Shown in pieces: positions 24,501 to 31,830 of a DNA stretch of 64,000 nt. A program made the position numbers and the translations under genes. Under the pieces are notes generated by a model. The model worked only from the letters and a program-made list of their open reading frames with translations. It was not told where the DNA came from and ran no database searches. The DNA is from Croceitalea marina (GTDB lineage: Bacteria > Bacteroidota > Bacteroidia > Flavobacteriales > Flavobacteriaceae), in NCBI RefSeq assembly GCF_042684265.1, contig NZ_JBHULB010000012.1, positions 1-64,000 on the forward strand, read 5' to 3'. Numbering within the stretch: position 1 is the first letter of the stretch; the number at the start of each line of letters is the position of its first letter.

Positions 24501-25092
24501 CCAATTCGGGGGCATCTCAAAACCTGCAATTATTATGATGGCCATATTTCTAAGTTTCATCGGGGTTTTTGGTGGAATTGTAGCTACAGGTTGGCCCTTT
24601 GTAATCATGATGACGATGATGGGTATCATTTCATTAGCGGGAATTGTGGTCAACAACGGTGTAGTACTGCTAGATTATACCCAAATATTGATTGATCGAA
24701 AAAAGGTGAACATAGGTATATCTGATAGCGAATTGTTGTCTCGTGAAGAGGTAACCGATATTATTATCAAAGGAGGAAAAGCTAGGTTACGACCAGTGAT
24801 ATTAACTGCAATTACAACGGTGTTGGGGTTAATTCCACTAGCCACAGGATTAAACATCAACTTTATTACACTTTTCGGACAATTTGACCCGCAGGTCTAT
24901 GTGGGCGGTGATAATGTGATTTTCTGGGGGCCATTGGCATGGACGGTCATCTTCGGATTAATAGTGGCTACCTTTTTAACCTTGATTATAGTTCCGGTTT
25001 TATTCAATATAGTGTACCGTATAAAATTAAGGATTAAGGGAAGTTATAAGAAAAATACGTCCAACGAAGAAAAAATAGCCGTAGCGGCTTAA
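21589..25092 (+). CDS. RND-family multidrug efflux permease (AcrB-like)
   Basis: A protein of 1167 residues with twelve membrane helices and two large periplasmic loops. The proton-relay segment in helix 4 reads GMLVDNGVVVVENVYR, with Asp-Asn where AcrB has Asp-Asp. The matching segment in the second half is AGIVVNNGVVLLDYTQ. Between the halves is an extra membrane segment (about 510-560) that makes the protein longer than AcrB (about 1050). It exports lipophilic compounds using proton entry, and the substrates are unknown. A strong terminator follows at 25116. Confidence 0.92.
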   Translation: MDKAKKNADKEFKLSSWAIDNPSVIYVMIGIFLFIGISSYFAMPREEFPEAVETKIYISTIYPGNTAEDMERLITDPLEERLKNVSNYVEMTSTSQEDYSMVVVEFDENITVENAKQEVKDEVDAEKAGEDWPIFNGAKVEPNVFDLNLAESFPILNVNLKGDYPVEKLKEFAEYLEDEIENLEEVKQVDIRGAQEKEVEVAVDINKMMAAKINFDDVIQAIGNGNMTMSAGNLITSGQRRTIRITGEIEKPSELNDFVVKSENGTVYLKDIAKVTFEEEDKNTYAREMGESVVMLDIKKRSGKNDVIAIEKIRDIVAEAQKDTLPGDLEVTFANDSSSTTLNQVDDLVNNIIFGIILVVTVLMFFLGFRNALFVGFAIPMSMFMSFMILSALGYTLNTMILFGLIMGLGMLVDNGVVVVENVYRLMEQEGMSRKEAAKKGIGEIAIPIIISTATTVAAFVPLGMWPGIMGEFMIYFPITLSVVLGSSLFVAIFMNSMLVSQFMEVGEKNLTRKQLIKISAILGGFGLFILLLGGPVRGLGTLMIVVAILFWIYKYFLKPWSNRFQKNSLVRLENWYEKRLKHALRGKNVYWYFGVTMILLVAAFMTFGASVGSQRTKVEFFPDNTPKEIYVYIEYPQGTDIDKTNILTKDIEERVYDIIDDQQYLKTDGENYLVDTGVSQVGKGAENPFTEGGSAAEMPHRGKITLSMQEFKFREGLDTEKLRLRIQNALADVYPGVTISVEKDAVGPPAGYPVNIELIGQNYDTLINVAERMRIFINSKSIDGMEGLKVDVNKSSPGMEVLVDRQKAGELGVSVGQVGQQLRRSLFGNKAGVYKKDGEDYDINVRFNEDLRYNTSALFNQNMIFRDPATGQIKEIPISAVASRKNTSSFNAIKHIDGQRVVTVYSGLKPGGNANIIVDQIKKEMENFKGMPSGVKIDYTGELEEQAKQQAFLMGAFFSGLGLIMLILIFQFGGISKPAIIMMAIFLSFIGVFGGIVATGWPFVIMMTMMGIISLAGIVVNNGVVLLDYTQILIDRKKVNIGISDSELLSREEVTDIIIKGGKARLRPVILTAITTVLGLIPLATGLNINFITLFGQFDPQVYVGGDNVIFWGPLAWTVIFGLIVATFLTLIIVPVLFNIVYRIKLRIKGSYKKNTSNEEKIAVAA

Positions 25093-25115
25093 TCTTAAAA
25101 GGTTCAATAAAAAAA

Positions 25116-25147
25116 GCCCCGTGATGTAAAATCACGGGGCTTTTTTT
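25116..25147. terminator. Bidirectional terminator between efflux operon and MORN gene
   Basis: GCCCCGTGAT (25116-25125) pairs perfectly with ATCACGGGGC (25131-25140) over a five-base loop, with a T run on the right and an A run on the left. It can stop both converging genes. Confidence 0.9.
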
Positions 25148-25161
25148 ATTCGTTAAAAATT

Positions 25162-25515
25162 TTATTTGTCCACAGAAACAACTTGAGCGTTATTCCAATC
25201 TTTTACGTAAGCGATTTTATTGTCCTGAAAATCCACTTCCTTTAAAATATCGTTCTTCCAAAAAAACCATTTCCCTGAACGTACACCATTTTCATACCTT
25301 CCTGAAACAATTTTTTTACCCTCTACATTGTACATAGACCATTGCCCATGTAATTTACCGTCAAGTAAAAAACCTGTTTGAGCTACTTCTCCATTGTCAT
25401 GAAAATAAGTTGCCTTTACCATTTTACCTTCTTTTTCAAAAGTAGGCTTAATGTCTTGTGCATATATCTGTGCTGAAAATACTACTGCTAAAATTAATAT
25501 CGCTTGCTTCATCAT
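25162..25515 (-). CDS. Secreted MORN-repeat (YwqK-like) protein
   Basis: A protein of 117 residues with a signal peptide (MKQAILILAVVFSAQIYAQ after a second Met). It has three MORN-like repeats of the type found in YwqK antitoxin-module proteins: ATYFHDNGEVAQTGFLLDGK, GQWSMYNVEGKKIVSGRYEN, GKWFFWKNDILKEVDFQDN. Such proteins are common in Bacteroidota and of unknown role. A -7 element (CAAACATA, 25554-25561, read on the minus strand as TATGTTTG) lies about 40 bases upstream. Confidence 0.8.
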   Translation of the reverse strand: MMKQAILILAVVFSAQIYAQDIKPTFEKEGKMVKATYFHDNGEVAQTGFLLDGKLHGQWSMYNVEGKKIVSGRYENGVRSGKWFFWKNDILKEVDFQDNKIAYVKDWNNAQVVSVDK

Positions 25516-25778
25516 TTTGGGATTTAAATTGCGCTTCCTTTACATTAACGATACAAACATACAAATTATTTTACCTTAAATACATATTTAAGTAACAAAT
25601 AATTTACATTAAATTTACATTAGAACCTTAACTATCTGATTTGCAATTATATGTATAAAATTTATAGCCTCATTTACGAACCCGTAATAGAAAGAAAAAA
25701 TCGATAAGTTGTCGGTATATCTCCGTTTACACCTTAAAATCTGTCTAAATATTGGTGTTACAAAAGAATTGAACTAAT

Positions 25779-25786
25779 TACCTTTG
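25779..25786 (+). promoter_or_regulatory. -7 element TACCTTTG of aspS
   Basis: Perfect Bacteroidota -7 element, 19 bases before the aspS start codon. No well-placed -33 TTG is seen. Confidence 0.6.
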
Positions 25787-25805
25787 CCAATCATAAAATA
25801 GGCAC

Positions 25806-27554
25806 ATGTATAGAAGTAATACCTGCGGCGAATTGAACGCTTCACACATAGGACAAGAAGTTACCTTAAGTGGTTGGATTCAGAAAATAAGGGATAAAGG
25901 TTTTGTAGCATGGATAGATTTGAGAGATCGTTATGGCATTACCCAACTTGTTTTTGATGAGGATCGCACTTCTAAAGAACTACTTGAGTTGACCAGAACT
26001 TTAGGGCGGGAGACCGTAATTCAAATCAAGGGTGAAGTTATCGAACGTGCTTCTAAGAATAAAAATATTCCGACCGGGGAAATAGAGGTTTTGGTTTCAA
26101 AGTTAACCGTACTAAACGAATCTTTATTACCTCCCTTCACCATTGAAGATGAAACCGATGGCGGTGAAGATATTCGAATGAAATATCGGTATCTCGATAT
26201 TCGTAGAAATCCAGTAAAAGATAACCTCATCTTTAGGCATAAAGTCTCTATGGAAGTTAGAAAATACCTTTCTGACCAAGGGTTTATAGATGTTGAAACT
26301 CCTTACTTAATTAAATCCACTCCTGAAGGCGCAAGAGATTTTGTAGTGCCGAGTAGAATGAACGAAGGTCAATTTTATGCTTTGCCCCAATCTCCACAAA
26401 CCTTTAAGCAATTATTGATGGTCGGTGGAATGGATAAGTATTTTCAGATTGTAAAGTGTTTCAGGGATGAAGATTTAAGGGCCGATAGACAACCGGAATT
26501 CACCCAGATTGATTGTGAAATGGCTTTTGTTGAACAAGAAGATATCTTAAATACGTTTGAAGGATTGACTAAACATCTTTTGAAAGAAATTAAAGGCATT
26601 GAGGCTGACAATTTCCCTAGAATGACATTTGATGAGGCCATGAAGCGTTATGGAAACGACAAACCGGATATCCGCTTTGGAATGGAATTTGGCAAACTGA
26701 ATAAAGTTGCCCAACATAAAGATTTTAATGTCTTTAATTCTGCCGAACTCGTTGTGGGTATTGCGGTGCCAGGGGGTAATTCTTATACCCGAAAAGAAAT
26801 CGATAAGCTTACCGATTGGCTAAAAAGACCCCAAGTTGGCGCTTTGGGTATGGTGTATTGCAGATGCAATGAAGATGGCACTTATAAGTCTTCAGTAGAT
26901 AAGTTTTATGACCAAGAAGACTTGGGTAAATGGGCAGAAGTTACCGGGGCAAATGCAGGTGATTTAATTTGTGTGCTATCTGGTGATACAACTAAAGTAA
27001 GGGCTCAATTAAGCGCCTTACGCATGGAAATGGCAGAACGTTTGGGCCTTCGAAAAGCTGATGAGTTTGCTCCGTTATGGGTCATCGATTTTCCATTGTT
27101 GGAACTTGATGAAGAAACTGGCAACTACCATGCCATGCACCATCCGTTTACTTCGCCAAAACCAGGGCAATTGGAATTATTGGATACCAATCCTGGAGAG
27201 GTAAAAGCCAATGCTTATGATTTGGTCTTAAACGGTAATGAAATTGGCGGAGGTTCCATCCGTATTCATGATAAGGAAATCCAAGCTACCATGTTTAAAC
27301 ACCTAGGTTTTACACCTGAAGAGGCAAAGGCACAATTTGGATTCTTAATGGACGCATTTCAATACGGTGCCCCACCACACGGCGGTATTGCTTTTGGATT
27401 GGATAGACTAGTCTCTATACTTGGCGGACAGGAAACCATACGCGATTTTATTGCTTTCCCTAAAAACAATAGTGGTCGCGATGTGATGATTGATGCTCCT
27501 GCAAACCTTGATGAGGAACAGTTGAAAGAGCTAAATTTGAAGTTGGGTATTTAA
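25806..27554 (+). CDS. aspS: Aspartate--tRNA ligase
   Basis: A protein of 582 residues, normal for the bacterial enzyme. The N-terminal OB-fold anticodon domain (about 15-105) begins VTLSGWIQKIRDKGFVAWID. The class II core includes RYLDIRRNP, motif 2 (QIVKCFRDEDLRADRQPEFT) and motif 3 (PPHGGIAFGLDRLVSIL). The bacterial GAD insertion lies about 290-410. It charges tRNA(Asp) with aspartate. Whether it is discriminating or also charges tRNA(Asn) cannot be read here. Confidence 0.97.
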   Translation: MYRSNTCGELNASHIGQEVTLSGWIQKIRDKGFVAWIDLRDRYGITQLVFDEDRTSKELLELTRTLGRETVIQIKGEVIERASKNKNIPTGEIEVLVSKLTVLNESLLPPFTIEDETDGGEDIRMKYRYLDIRRNPVKDNLIFRHKVSMEVRKYLSDQGFIDVETPYLIKSTPEGARDFVVPSRMNEGQFYALPQSPQTFKQLLMVGGMDKYFQIVKCFRDEDLRADRQPEFTQIDCEMAFVEQEDILNTFEGLTKHLLKEIKGIEADNFPRMTFDEAMKRYGNDKPDIRFGMEFGKLNKVAQHKDFNVFNSAELVVGIAVPGGNSYTRKEIDKLTDWLKRPQVGALGMVYCRCNEDGTYKSSVDKFYDQEDLGKWAEVTGANAGDLICVLSGDTTKVRAQLSALRMEMAERLGLRKADEFAPLWVIDFPLLELDEETGNYHAMHHPFTSPKPGQLELLDTNPGEVKANAYDLVLNGNEIGGGSIRIHDKEIQATMFKHLGFTPEEAKAQFGFLMDAFQYGAPPHGGIAFGLDRLVSILGGQETIRDFIAFPKNNSGRDVMIDAPANLDEEQLKELNLKLGI

Positions 27555-27562
27555 CCTATTGT

Positions 27563-28117
27563 ATGCCTACAAACTGGAAAAAAATTAGAAAAATTTCATT
27601 TATTATTCTAGGTATAGTAGGACTTGTATTTGGTGGACTTTATCTTTTTGCTTGCTATACTTTCAATGAAAAATACACGCCTTCCCAAAATGAGCATGAA
27701 CATCGAATAGCATATATAGATAGGGAAAAATCCTTACTTTCAGAGGATTTTCAAACATGTAACGAATATATTTACGACTATTACAATCCTAAAAGGGCTA
27801 CTTATATTACCGGGAAAAATGGGCTTCGAAAATTCGTTCTAGAAAACTATAAGAATAAGGCTTATACTGATTCTGGATACCTAAACATAAGATTTGTCAT
27901 CAACTGCAAAGGTAAAACTGGAAGATATGTTATTCATGAGAACGACTTAAATCTAAAACCTAAAAAATTTACAACAGAATTAAAAGAACAATTATTTGAT
28001 CTAACCACACAGTTAAGCGAATGGAATCCAAATATCATTAGAGATGAAAAAGTGGATTCTTACATGTATATCTCATACCGTATAGAAAATGGAGAAATTA
28101 CAGAGATACTTCCTTAG
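27563..28117 (+). CDS. Membrane-anchored protein with TonB-C-like domain, unknown
   Basis: A protein of 184 residues. A single membrane helix (about 10-32) follows a basic start. The periplasmic part ends with a domain reminiscent of the TonB C-terminus in Bacteroidota proteins: GYLNIRFVINCKGKTGRYVI, then helix FTTELKEQLFDLTTQLSEW and final strands YMYISYRIENGEITEI. It lacks the proline-rich linker of true TonB. It overlaps the next gene by 29 bases, so both are co-expressed. Confidence 0.6.
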   Translation: MPTNWKKIRKISFIILGIVGLVFGGLYLFACYTFNEKYTPSQNEHEHRIAYIDREKSLLSEDFQTCNEYIYDYYNPKRATYITGKNGLRKFVLENYKNKAYTDSGYLNIRFVINCKGKTGRYVIHENDLNLKPKKFTTELKEQLFDLTTQLSEWNPNIIRDEKVDSYMYISYRIENGEITEILP

Positions 28118-28895
28118 TCTTACTATTGCAATGATGTTAATTTCTTGCAAGTCTAAAGAAGAAAAAAATGAGGACGCTTTTAACTTTGGGCAAAAAGTGT
28201 TTCATCAAGGAACAACTGGTTCAATGAATGCATTTGCCTATGCTTTTGAGTTAGATTCAACATATGCCGAAGCGGCAAGAGAGTTATCTATTCCATATCT
28301 GAAAAGAGGGATTCCCCACGAATGGGAAAAATGGATAGATAAAGCAGTACGATATGATTCAGTAGCTTGGCAAGCATATCGAGGGTATAATTACCTCTGG
28401 TTTTACCGAGATTACAAAAAAGCAATCGCAGATTTTAATGCTTCGGATACGCTAACACCACATATTGACCATCCACAAGGCCATAGTGTAGACTTTTGGA
28501 GAGGAATAGCCTATTTAGGTTTAAAAGACTATGAAAACTCAATTGCTTACTGGAACAAACACATTACAAAAGAGACTGAGGATACAGGTGAAGACTGGGT
28601 AGAACTGGAAGCATTCTTGTACCGTGGCATTGCCTATTATGAATCTGGAGATCATGAAAATGCTTTAAAAGATTTTGATAAAGCAATATCTTATTTTAAG
28701 CAAACCGCAGATGCCAAATATTACAAAGCAAAAATATTCTTAGAACAAGAACAATCTGAAAAAGCACTCCCTATAATAGAAGCCGCAATTATTGATCTTA
28801 AAGAAGGTTTTTATAATCAGAGGCCTTACGTAGAAACGCTACGTCAAATCTATTTATCAGACTTAGAAGAGTTAAAATCTCAAATAAAAGGCTAA
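28089..28895 (+). CDS. TPR-repeat lipoprotein
   Basis: A protein of 268 residues with a lipoprotein signal (LSLTIAMMLISCKS). It contains tetratricopeptide-like helices, the clearest being DWVELEAFLYRGIAYYESGD with HENALKDFDKAISYFKQTAD (about 180-215). These repeats bind other proteins, and no partner is evident. The start ATG lies inside the previous gene, 29 bases before its end. Confidence 0.75.
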   Translation: MEKLQRYFLSLTIAMMLISCKSKEEKNEDAFNFGQKVFHQGTTGSMNAFAYAFELDSTYAEAARELSIPYLKRGIPHEWEKWIDKAVRYDSVAWQAYRGYNYLWFYRDYKKAIADFNASDTLTPHIDHPQGHSVDFWRGIAYLGLKDYENSIAYWNKHITKETEDTGEDWVELEAFLYRGIAYYESGDHENALKDFDKAISYFKQTADAKYYKAKIFLEQEQSEKALPIIEAAIIDLKEGFYNQRPYVETLRQIYLSDLEELKSQIKG

Positions 28896-28920
28896 TTTTA
28901 GATAAACTAGGTTCATAATA

Positions 28921-30702
28921 ATGCCTAACACCAAGAGCTTACTAAAAAAGTTTCTAAAATGGCGATATAAAAACATCTCCAACAAAACTTTTGTGCATTT
29001 AATGAGCCTTGTTGTCGGTTTAATTTCTGGTCTGGCAGCGGTTACCCTAAAAAACCTAACCTTTTTTATTCAGGCATTATTAGAAAAAGGTATCGCAATT
29101 TCAGAGAATCAGCTATACTTCATATTACCCGTAATCGGCCTTACTTTGGTATATCTCTATGTAAAGTATGTACACAAACATCCTTTGGGGCACGCGGTTT
29201 CTTCTATTCTATTCTCTTTGTCCAAAAACAAGGGCTTATTGGCAATTAAAAAAATATATACCCCACTGCTAACGGCACCATTGACGGTCGGTTTTGGAGG
29301 TTCGGTTGGTTTATTAGGCCCTGCAGTAGAATCTGGTTCTGCATTGAGCTCCAACATTAGCCGCTTATTTCATATTGATGCAAAAACGCGTTCATTATTA
29401 ATAGCATGTGCCTCTGCCGGTGCAATTTCATCAATTTTTCAGTCGCCGATAGCGGCTATCGTTTTCGCCGTTGAGGTATTTAGTCTGGATTTTACAATGC
29501 TCTCCGTACTGCCCTTATTGCTGGCATCAATCTCTGGGGTGTTAACATCCTATTTTTTCTTGGGCAACGAGGTGCTCTTTAATTTTAGTTTAACCGAAGG
29601 GTTTGAGTTGAATGACACCTTGTTTTATGTCGTTCTTGGCGTAGGAACCGCCTTTGCATCTATCTATTTTACCAAGATGTACTTTTGGATACTTCAACTA
29701 TTTAAACCGCTTAAAAGTCCTAAATACAAACTATTAGTTGGTGGAATTGCCATTGGTATCATGCTCTACTTTATTCCGCCACTTTATGGTGAAGGTTTTG
29801 GCTTTATCAATAACCTTTTGGAAGGAAATCACATAAAAGCGCTAGGCAAAACTCCTTTTGACACCTATTTAGACAGTATTTGGGTCGTAATTTTATTATT
29901 GTTCGGCATTACTGTTTTTAAAGCCATTGCCATGACGACTACTTTTGCCGCAGGTGGTGCCGGTGGTGTTTTTATTCCTACAATGGTGATGGGGAGCGCT
30001 TTAGGCAATGTTGTTGCCAAAGTGATCAACAATCTTGGACTTGGGTTTGATGTTTCTGAAAGTAATTTTACCCTAATAGGAATGGCCGGACTTATCGCCG
30101 GGGTAATTCATGCCCCGTTGACCGCTATATTTCTTATTGCAGAAATTACCGGAGGTTATGAACTATTTGTTCCTTTGATGATTACAGCTTCCATATCATA
30201 CCTTATCACAAAAAATACTTTAGATTACACCATTTACACCAAAGAACTCGTACAAAAAGGAGCTTTATTAACACATAATAAAGACCAGACGGTACTCACT
30301 TTAATGCAGTTAGATGATGTTATCGAAACAAATTTTAAACCCGTAAATCCAGAGATGACCTTAGGGGAAATGTTGCATAAATCAGTTTCAAAATCTACCC
30401 GTAATATTTTTCCCGTTTTGGACGGTGACAAGAAAATGGTAGGCATTGTGCTTTTAGATGATATACGAGAGTTCATGTTTAATACCGAAATGTATGAGAC
30501 ACTATTTGTCAAAGATGTCATGCATGCCCCACCAGAATATATTTTTTACGCTGAAGATTCCATGAAAAAGGTGATGTCTAAATTTCAAGATAGCGGGGCA
30601 TGGAATTTACCCGTTATCAAAGAGGGAAAATACGTCGGTTTTATTTCAAAATCGAAATTGCTGACAGCCTACAGAAGAAAATTAATTAATTATTCCAGTT
30701 AA
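28921..30702 (+). CDS. ClC-family chloride channel/transporter with CBS pair
   Basis: A protein of 593 residues: an N-terminal ClC membrane domain (about 20-430) and two CBS domains (about 455-590). The anion-selectivity motif GxFxP is present as GGAGGVFIPTM. The helix-F motif that normally reads GREGP or GLEAP reads GSVGLLGPAVESG, so the gating glutamate (E148 in E. coli ClcA) is replaced by leucine. The codon at about 29311 is clearly Leu. That change uncouples proton exchange in studied homologues, so this may be a passive channel. The CBS pair probably senses nucleotides. Confidence 0.9.
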   Translation: MPNTKSLLKKFLKWRYKNISNKTFVHLMSLVVGLISGLAAVTLKNLTFFIQALLEKGIAISENQLYFILPVIGLTLVYLYVKYVHKHPLGHAVSSILFSLSKNKGLLAIKKIYTPLLTAPLTVGFGGSVGLLGPAVESGSALSSNISRLFHIDAKTRSLLIACASAGAISSIFQSPIAAIVFAVEVFSLDFTMLSVLPLLLASISGVLTSYFFLGNEVLFNFSLTEGFELNDTLFYVVLGVGTAFASIYFTKMYFWILQLFKPLKSPKYKLLVGGIAIGIMLYFIPPLYGEGFGFINNLLEGNHIKALGKTPFDTYLDSIWVVILLLFGITVFKAIAMTTTFAAGGAGGVFIPTMVMGSALGNVVAKVINNLGLGFDVSESNFTLIGMAGLIAGVIHAPLTAIFLIAEITGGYELFVPLMITASISYLITKNTLDYTIYTKELVQKGALLTHNKDQTVLTLMQLDDVIETNFKPVNPEMTLGEMLHKSVSKSTRNIFPVLDGDKKMVGIVLLDDIREFMFNTEMYETLFVKDVMHAPPEYIFYAEDSMKKVMSKFQDSGAWNLPVIKEGKYVGFISKSKLLTAYRRKLINYSS

Positions 30703-30704
30703 TA

Positions 30705-30962
30705 ATGAAGTTCAAACATCTTATCGTTTTAATAGTAATAGCATCTTTTACAGCAATAATTTACGGGTTTACCATAAAATCTCAAGACACCCTTTTGGCC
30801 AATAAGTTTATTGGCTCAGGTACTGTAGGACTCTTTCTTATTGCAATGCCTTTATTTCTTTACAAAGAGAGTAAAGGCAAAAAAATGAAAGATTATATGT
30901 TAACTAAGGAAAATATTGAAAAAATGCAGAAAAAAGAGCGCCAAAAGACTGGAAATCAATAA
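30705..30962 (+). CDS. Small two-helix membrane protein, unknown
   Basis: A protein of 85 residues with two membrane helices (about 5-22 and 38-55) and a very basic tail (YKESKGKKMKDYMLTKENIE then KMQKKERQK). It starts two bases after the ClC stop codon, so it is in that operon. No family was recognised. Confidence 0.7.
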   Translation: MKFKHLIVLIVIASFTAIIYGFTIKSQDTLLANKFIGSGTVGLFLIAMPLFLYKESKGKKMKDYMLTKENIEKMQKKERQKTGNQ

Positions 30963-31043
30963 TTATGACGAAAATTGCAGGCGATTTCATACGCTTCTTA
31001 TGGAATTGTATTAATTTAGAGTCTCAACAATTATATTTTTTTA

Positions 31044-31235
31044 ATGACTGGCACAGTAAAATTTTTCAACGAATCAAAAGGATTCGGATTCATTACAAAT
31101 GATGATACCGGACAAGACATTTTTGTTCATGCAACAGCATTGAACGGCATTCAATTAAATGAAGGCGACAAAGTAGAATACCAAGAAGAAGAAGGAAGAA
31201 AAGGAATGGTTGCTGCCCAAGTGCAGGTAATCTAA
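31044..31235 (+). CDS. Cold shock domain protein
   Basis: A protein of 63 residues, a single cold shock domain. Both RNA-binding motifs are present: KGFGFI (RNP1) and DIFVHA (RNP2). It binds single-stranded RNA and DNA and melts mRNA structure. The space to the previous gene is only about 80 bases, so the long cold-sensing leader of E. coli cspA is absent. A terminator follows at 31262. Confidence 0.93.
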   Translation: MTGTVKFFNESKGFGFITNDDTGQDIFVHATALNGIQLNEGDKVEYQEEEGRKGMVAAQVQVI

Positions 31236-31261
31236 TACAATATTGTACTTTATTACATGGT

Positions 31262-31291
31262 AAACCCTAGTCAACACTAGGGTTTTTTTAT
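31262..31291 (+). terminator. Terminator of the cold shock gene
   Basis: AAACCCTAGT (31262-31271) pairs with ACTAGGGTTT (31276-31285) over a four-base loop and continues into a T run. It also separates this gene from the convergent tadA. Confidence 0.9.
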
Positions 31292-31741
31292 TTAGTTTAA
31301 ATTACGTTTTTGAATAAAAAAACGTTTTAACAATTCAGAAGCCTCCTTTTCAAGAATACCTGAAACCACTTCTGTCTTGGGGTGAAGCGTAGTTCCCATT
31401 ACGCTATATCCTCTTTCCAGATCTGAAGCTGCGTAAACAATTTTCGAGATTTGACTCCAATACAGGGCGCCAGCACACATTTGGCAAGGTTCTAGGGTTA
31501 CATATAAAGTGCATCCCGTAAGGTACTTTCCACCTAAAAAATTAGCTGCCGAAGTAATGGCCTGCATTTCTGCATGAGCTGTAACATCATGTAGTTGTTC
31601 GGTAAGATTATGTGCTCTACCGATTATTCTATTTTTAGCTACGATTACCGCTCCTACAGGAACTTCTCCACGTTCAAAAGCCATTTCTGCCTCTTGCAGG
31701 GCTTTCTTCATAAAATAATTATCGTCAAAAGGATTTTCCAT
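31292..31741 (-). CDS. tadA: tRNA adenosine(34) deaminase-type nucleoside deaminase
   Basis: A protein of 149 residues from the second possible start, which gives the usual TadA beginning (MENPFDDNYFMKKALQEAEM). The zinc site is intact: HAEMQAI with the proton-shuttling Glu, and PCQMCAGAL with both Cys. It converts adenosine to inosine at the wobble position of tRNA(Arg). A guanine deaminase cannot be fully excluded, but the length and the N-terminal motif fit TadA. It ends just beside the cold-shock terminator. Confidence 0.88.
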   Translation of the reverse strand: MENPFDDNYFMKKALQEAEMAFERGEVPVGAVIVAKNRIIGRAHNLTEQLHDVTAHAEMQAITSAANFLGGKYLTGCTLYVTLEPCQMCAGALYWSQISKIVYAASDLERGYSVMGTTLHPKTEVVSGILEKEASELLKRFFIQKRNLN

Positions 31742-31809
31742 ACAATACCATAGAACATAAGACTTCAAAACTACAAATCTGAATGCAACATTAAATGCTT
31801 AAATATGGG

Positions 31810-31817
31810 TATTTTTG
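31810..31817 (+). promoter_or_regulatory. -7 element TATTTTTG of dxs
   Basis: A perfect Bacteroidota -7 element. It lies after the in-frame ATG at 31795 and 13 bases before TTG 31831, which argues that the TTG is the real dxs start. Confidence 0.6.
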
Positions 31818-31830
31818 CTTTTTACAGGCT

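Noticed and set aside
21079..25000. Minus-strand frames opposite the efflux genes
   Set aside because: They are mirror frames of strongly supported adaptor and pump genes.
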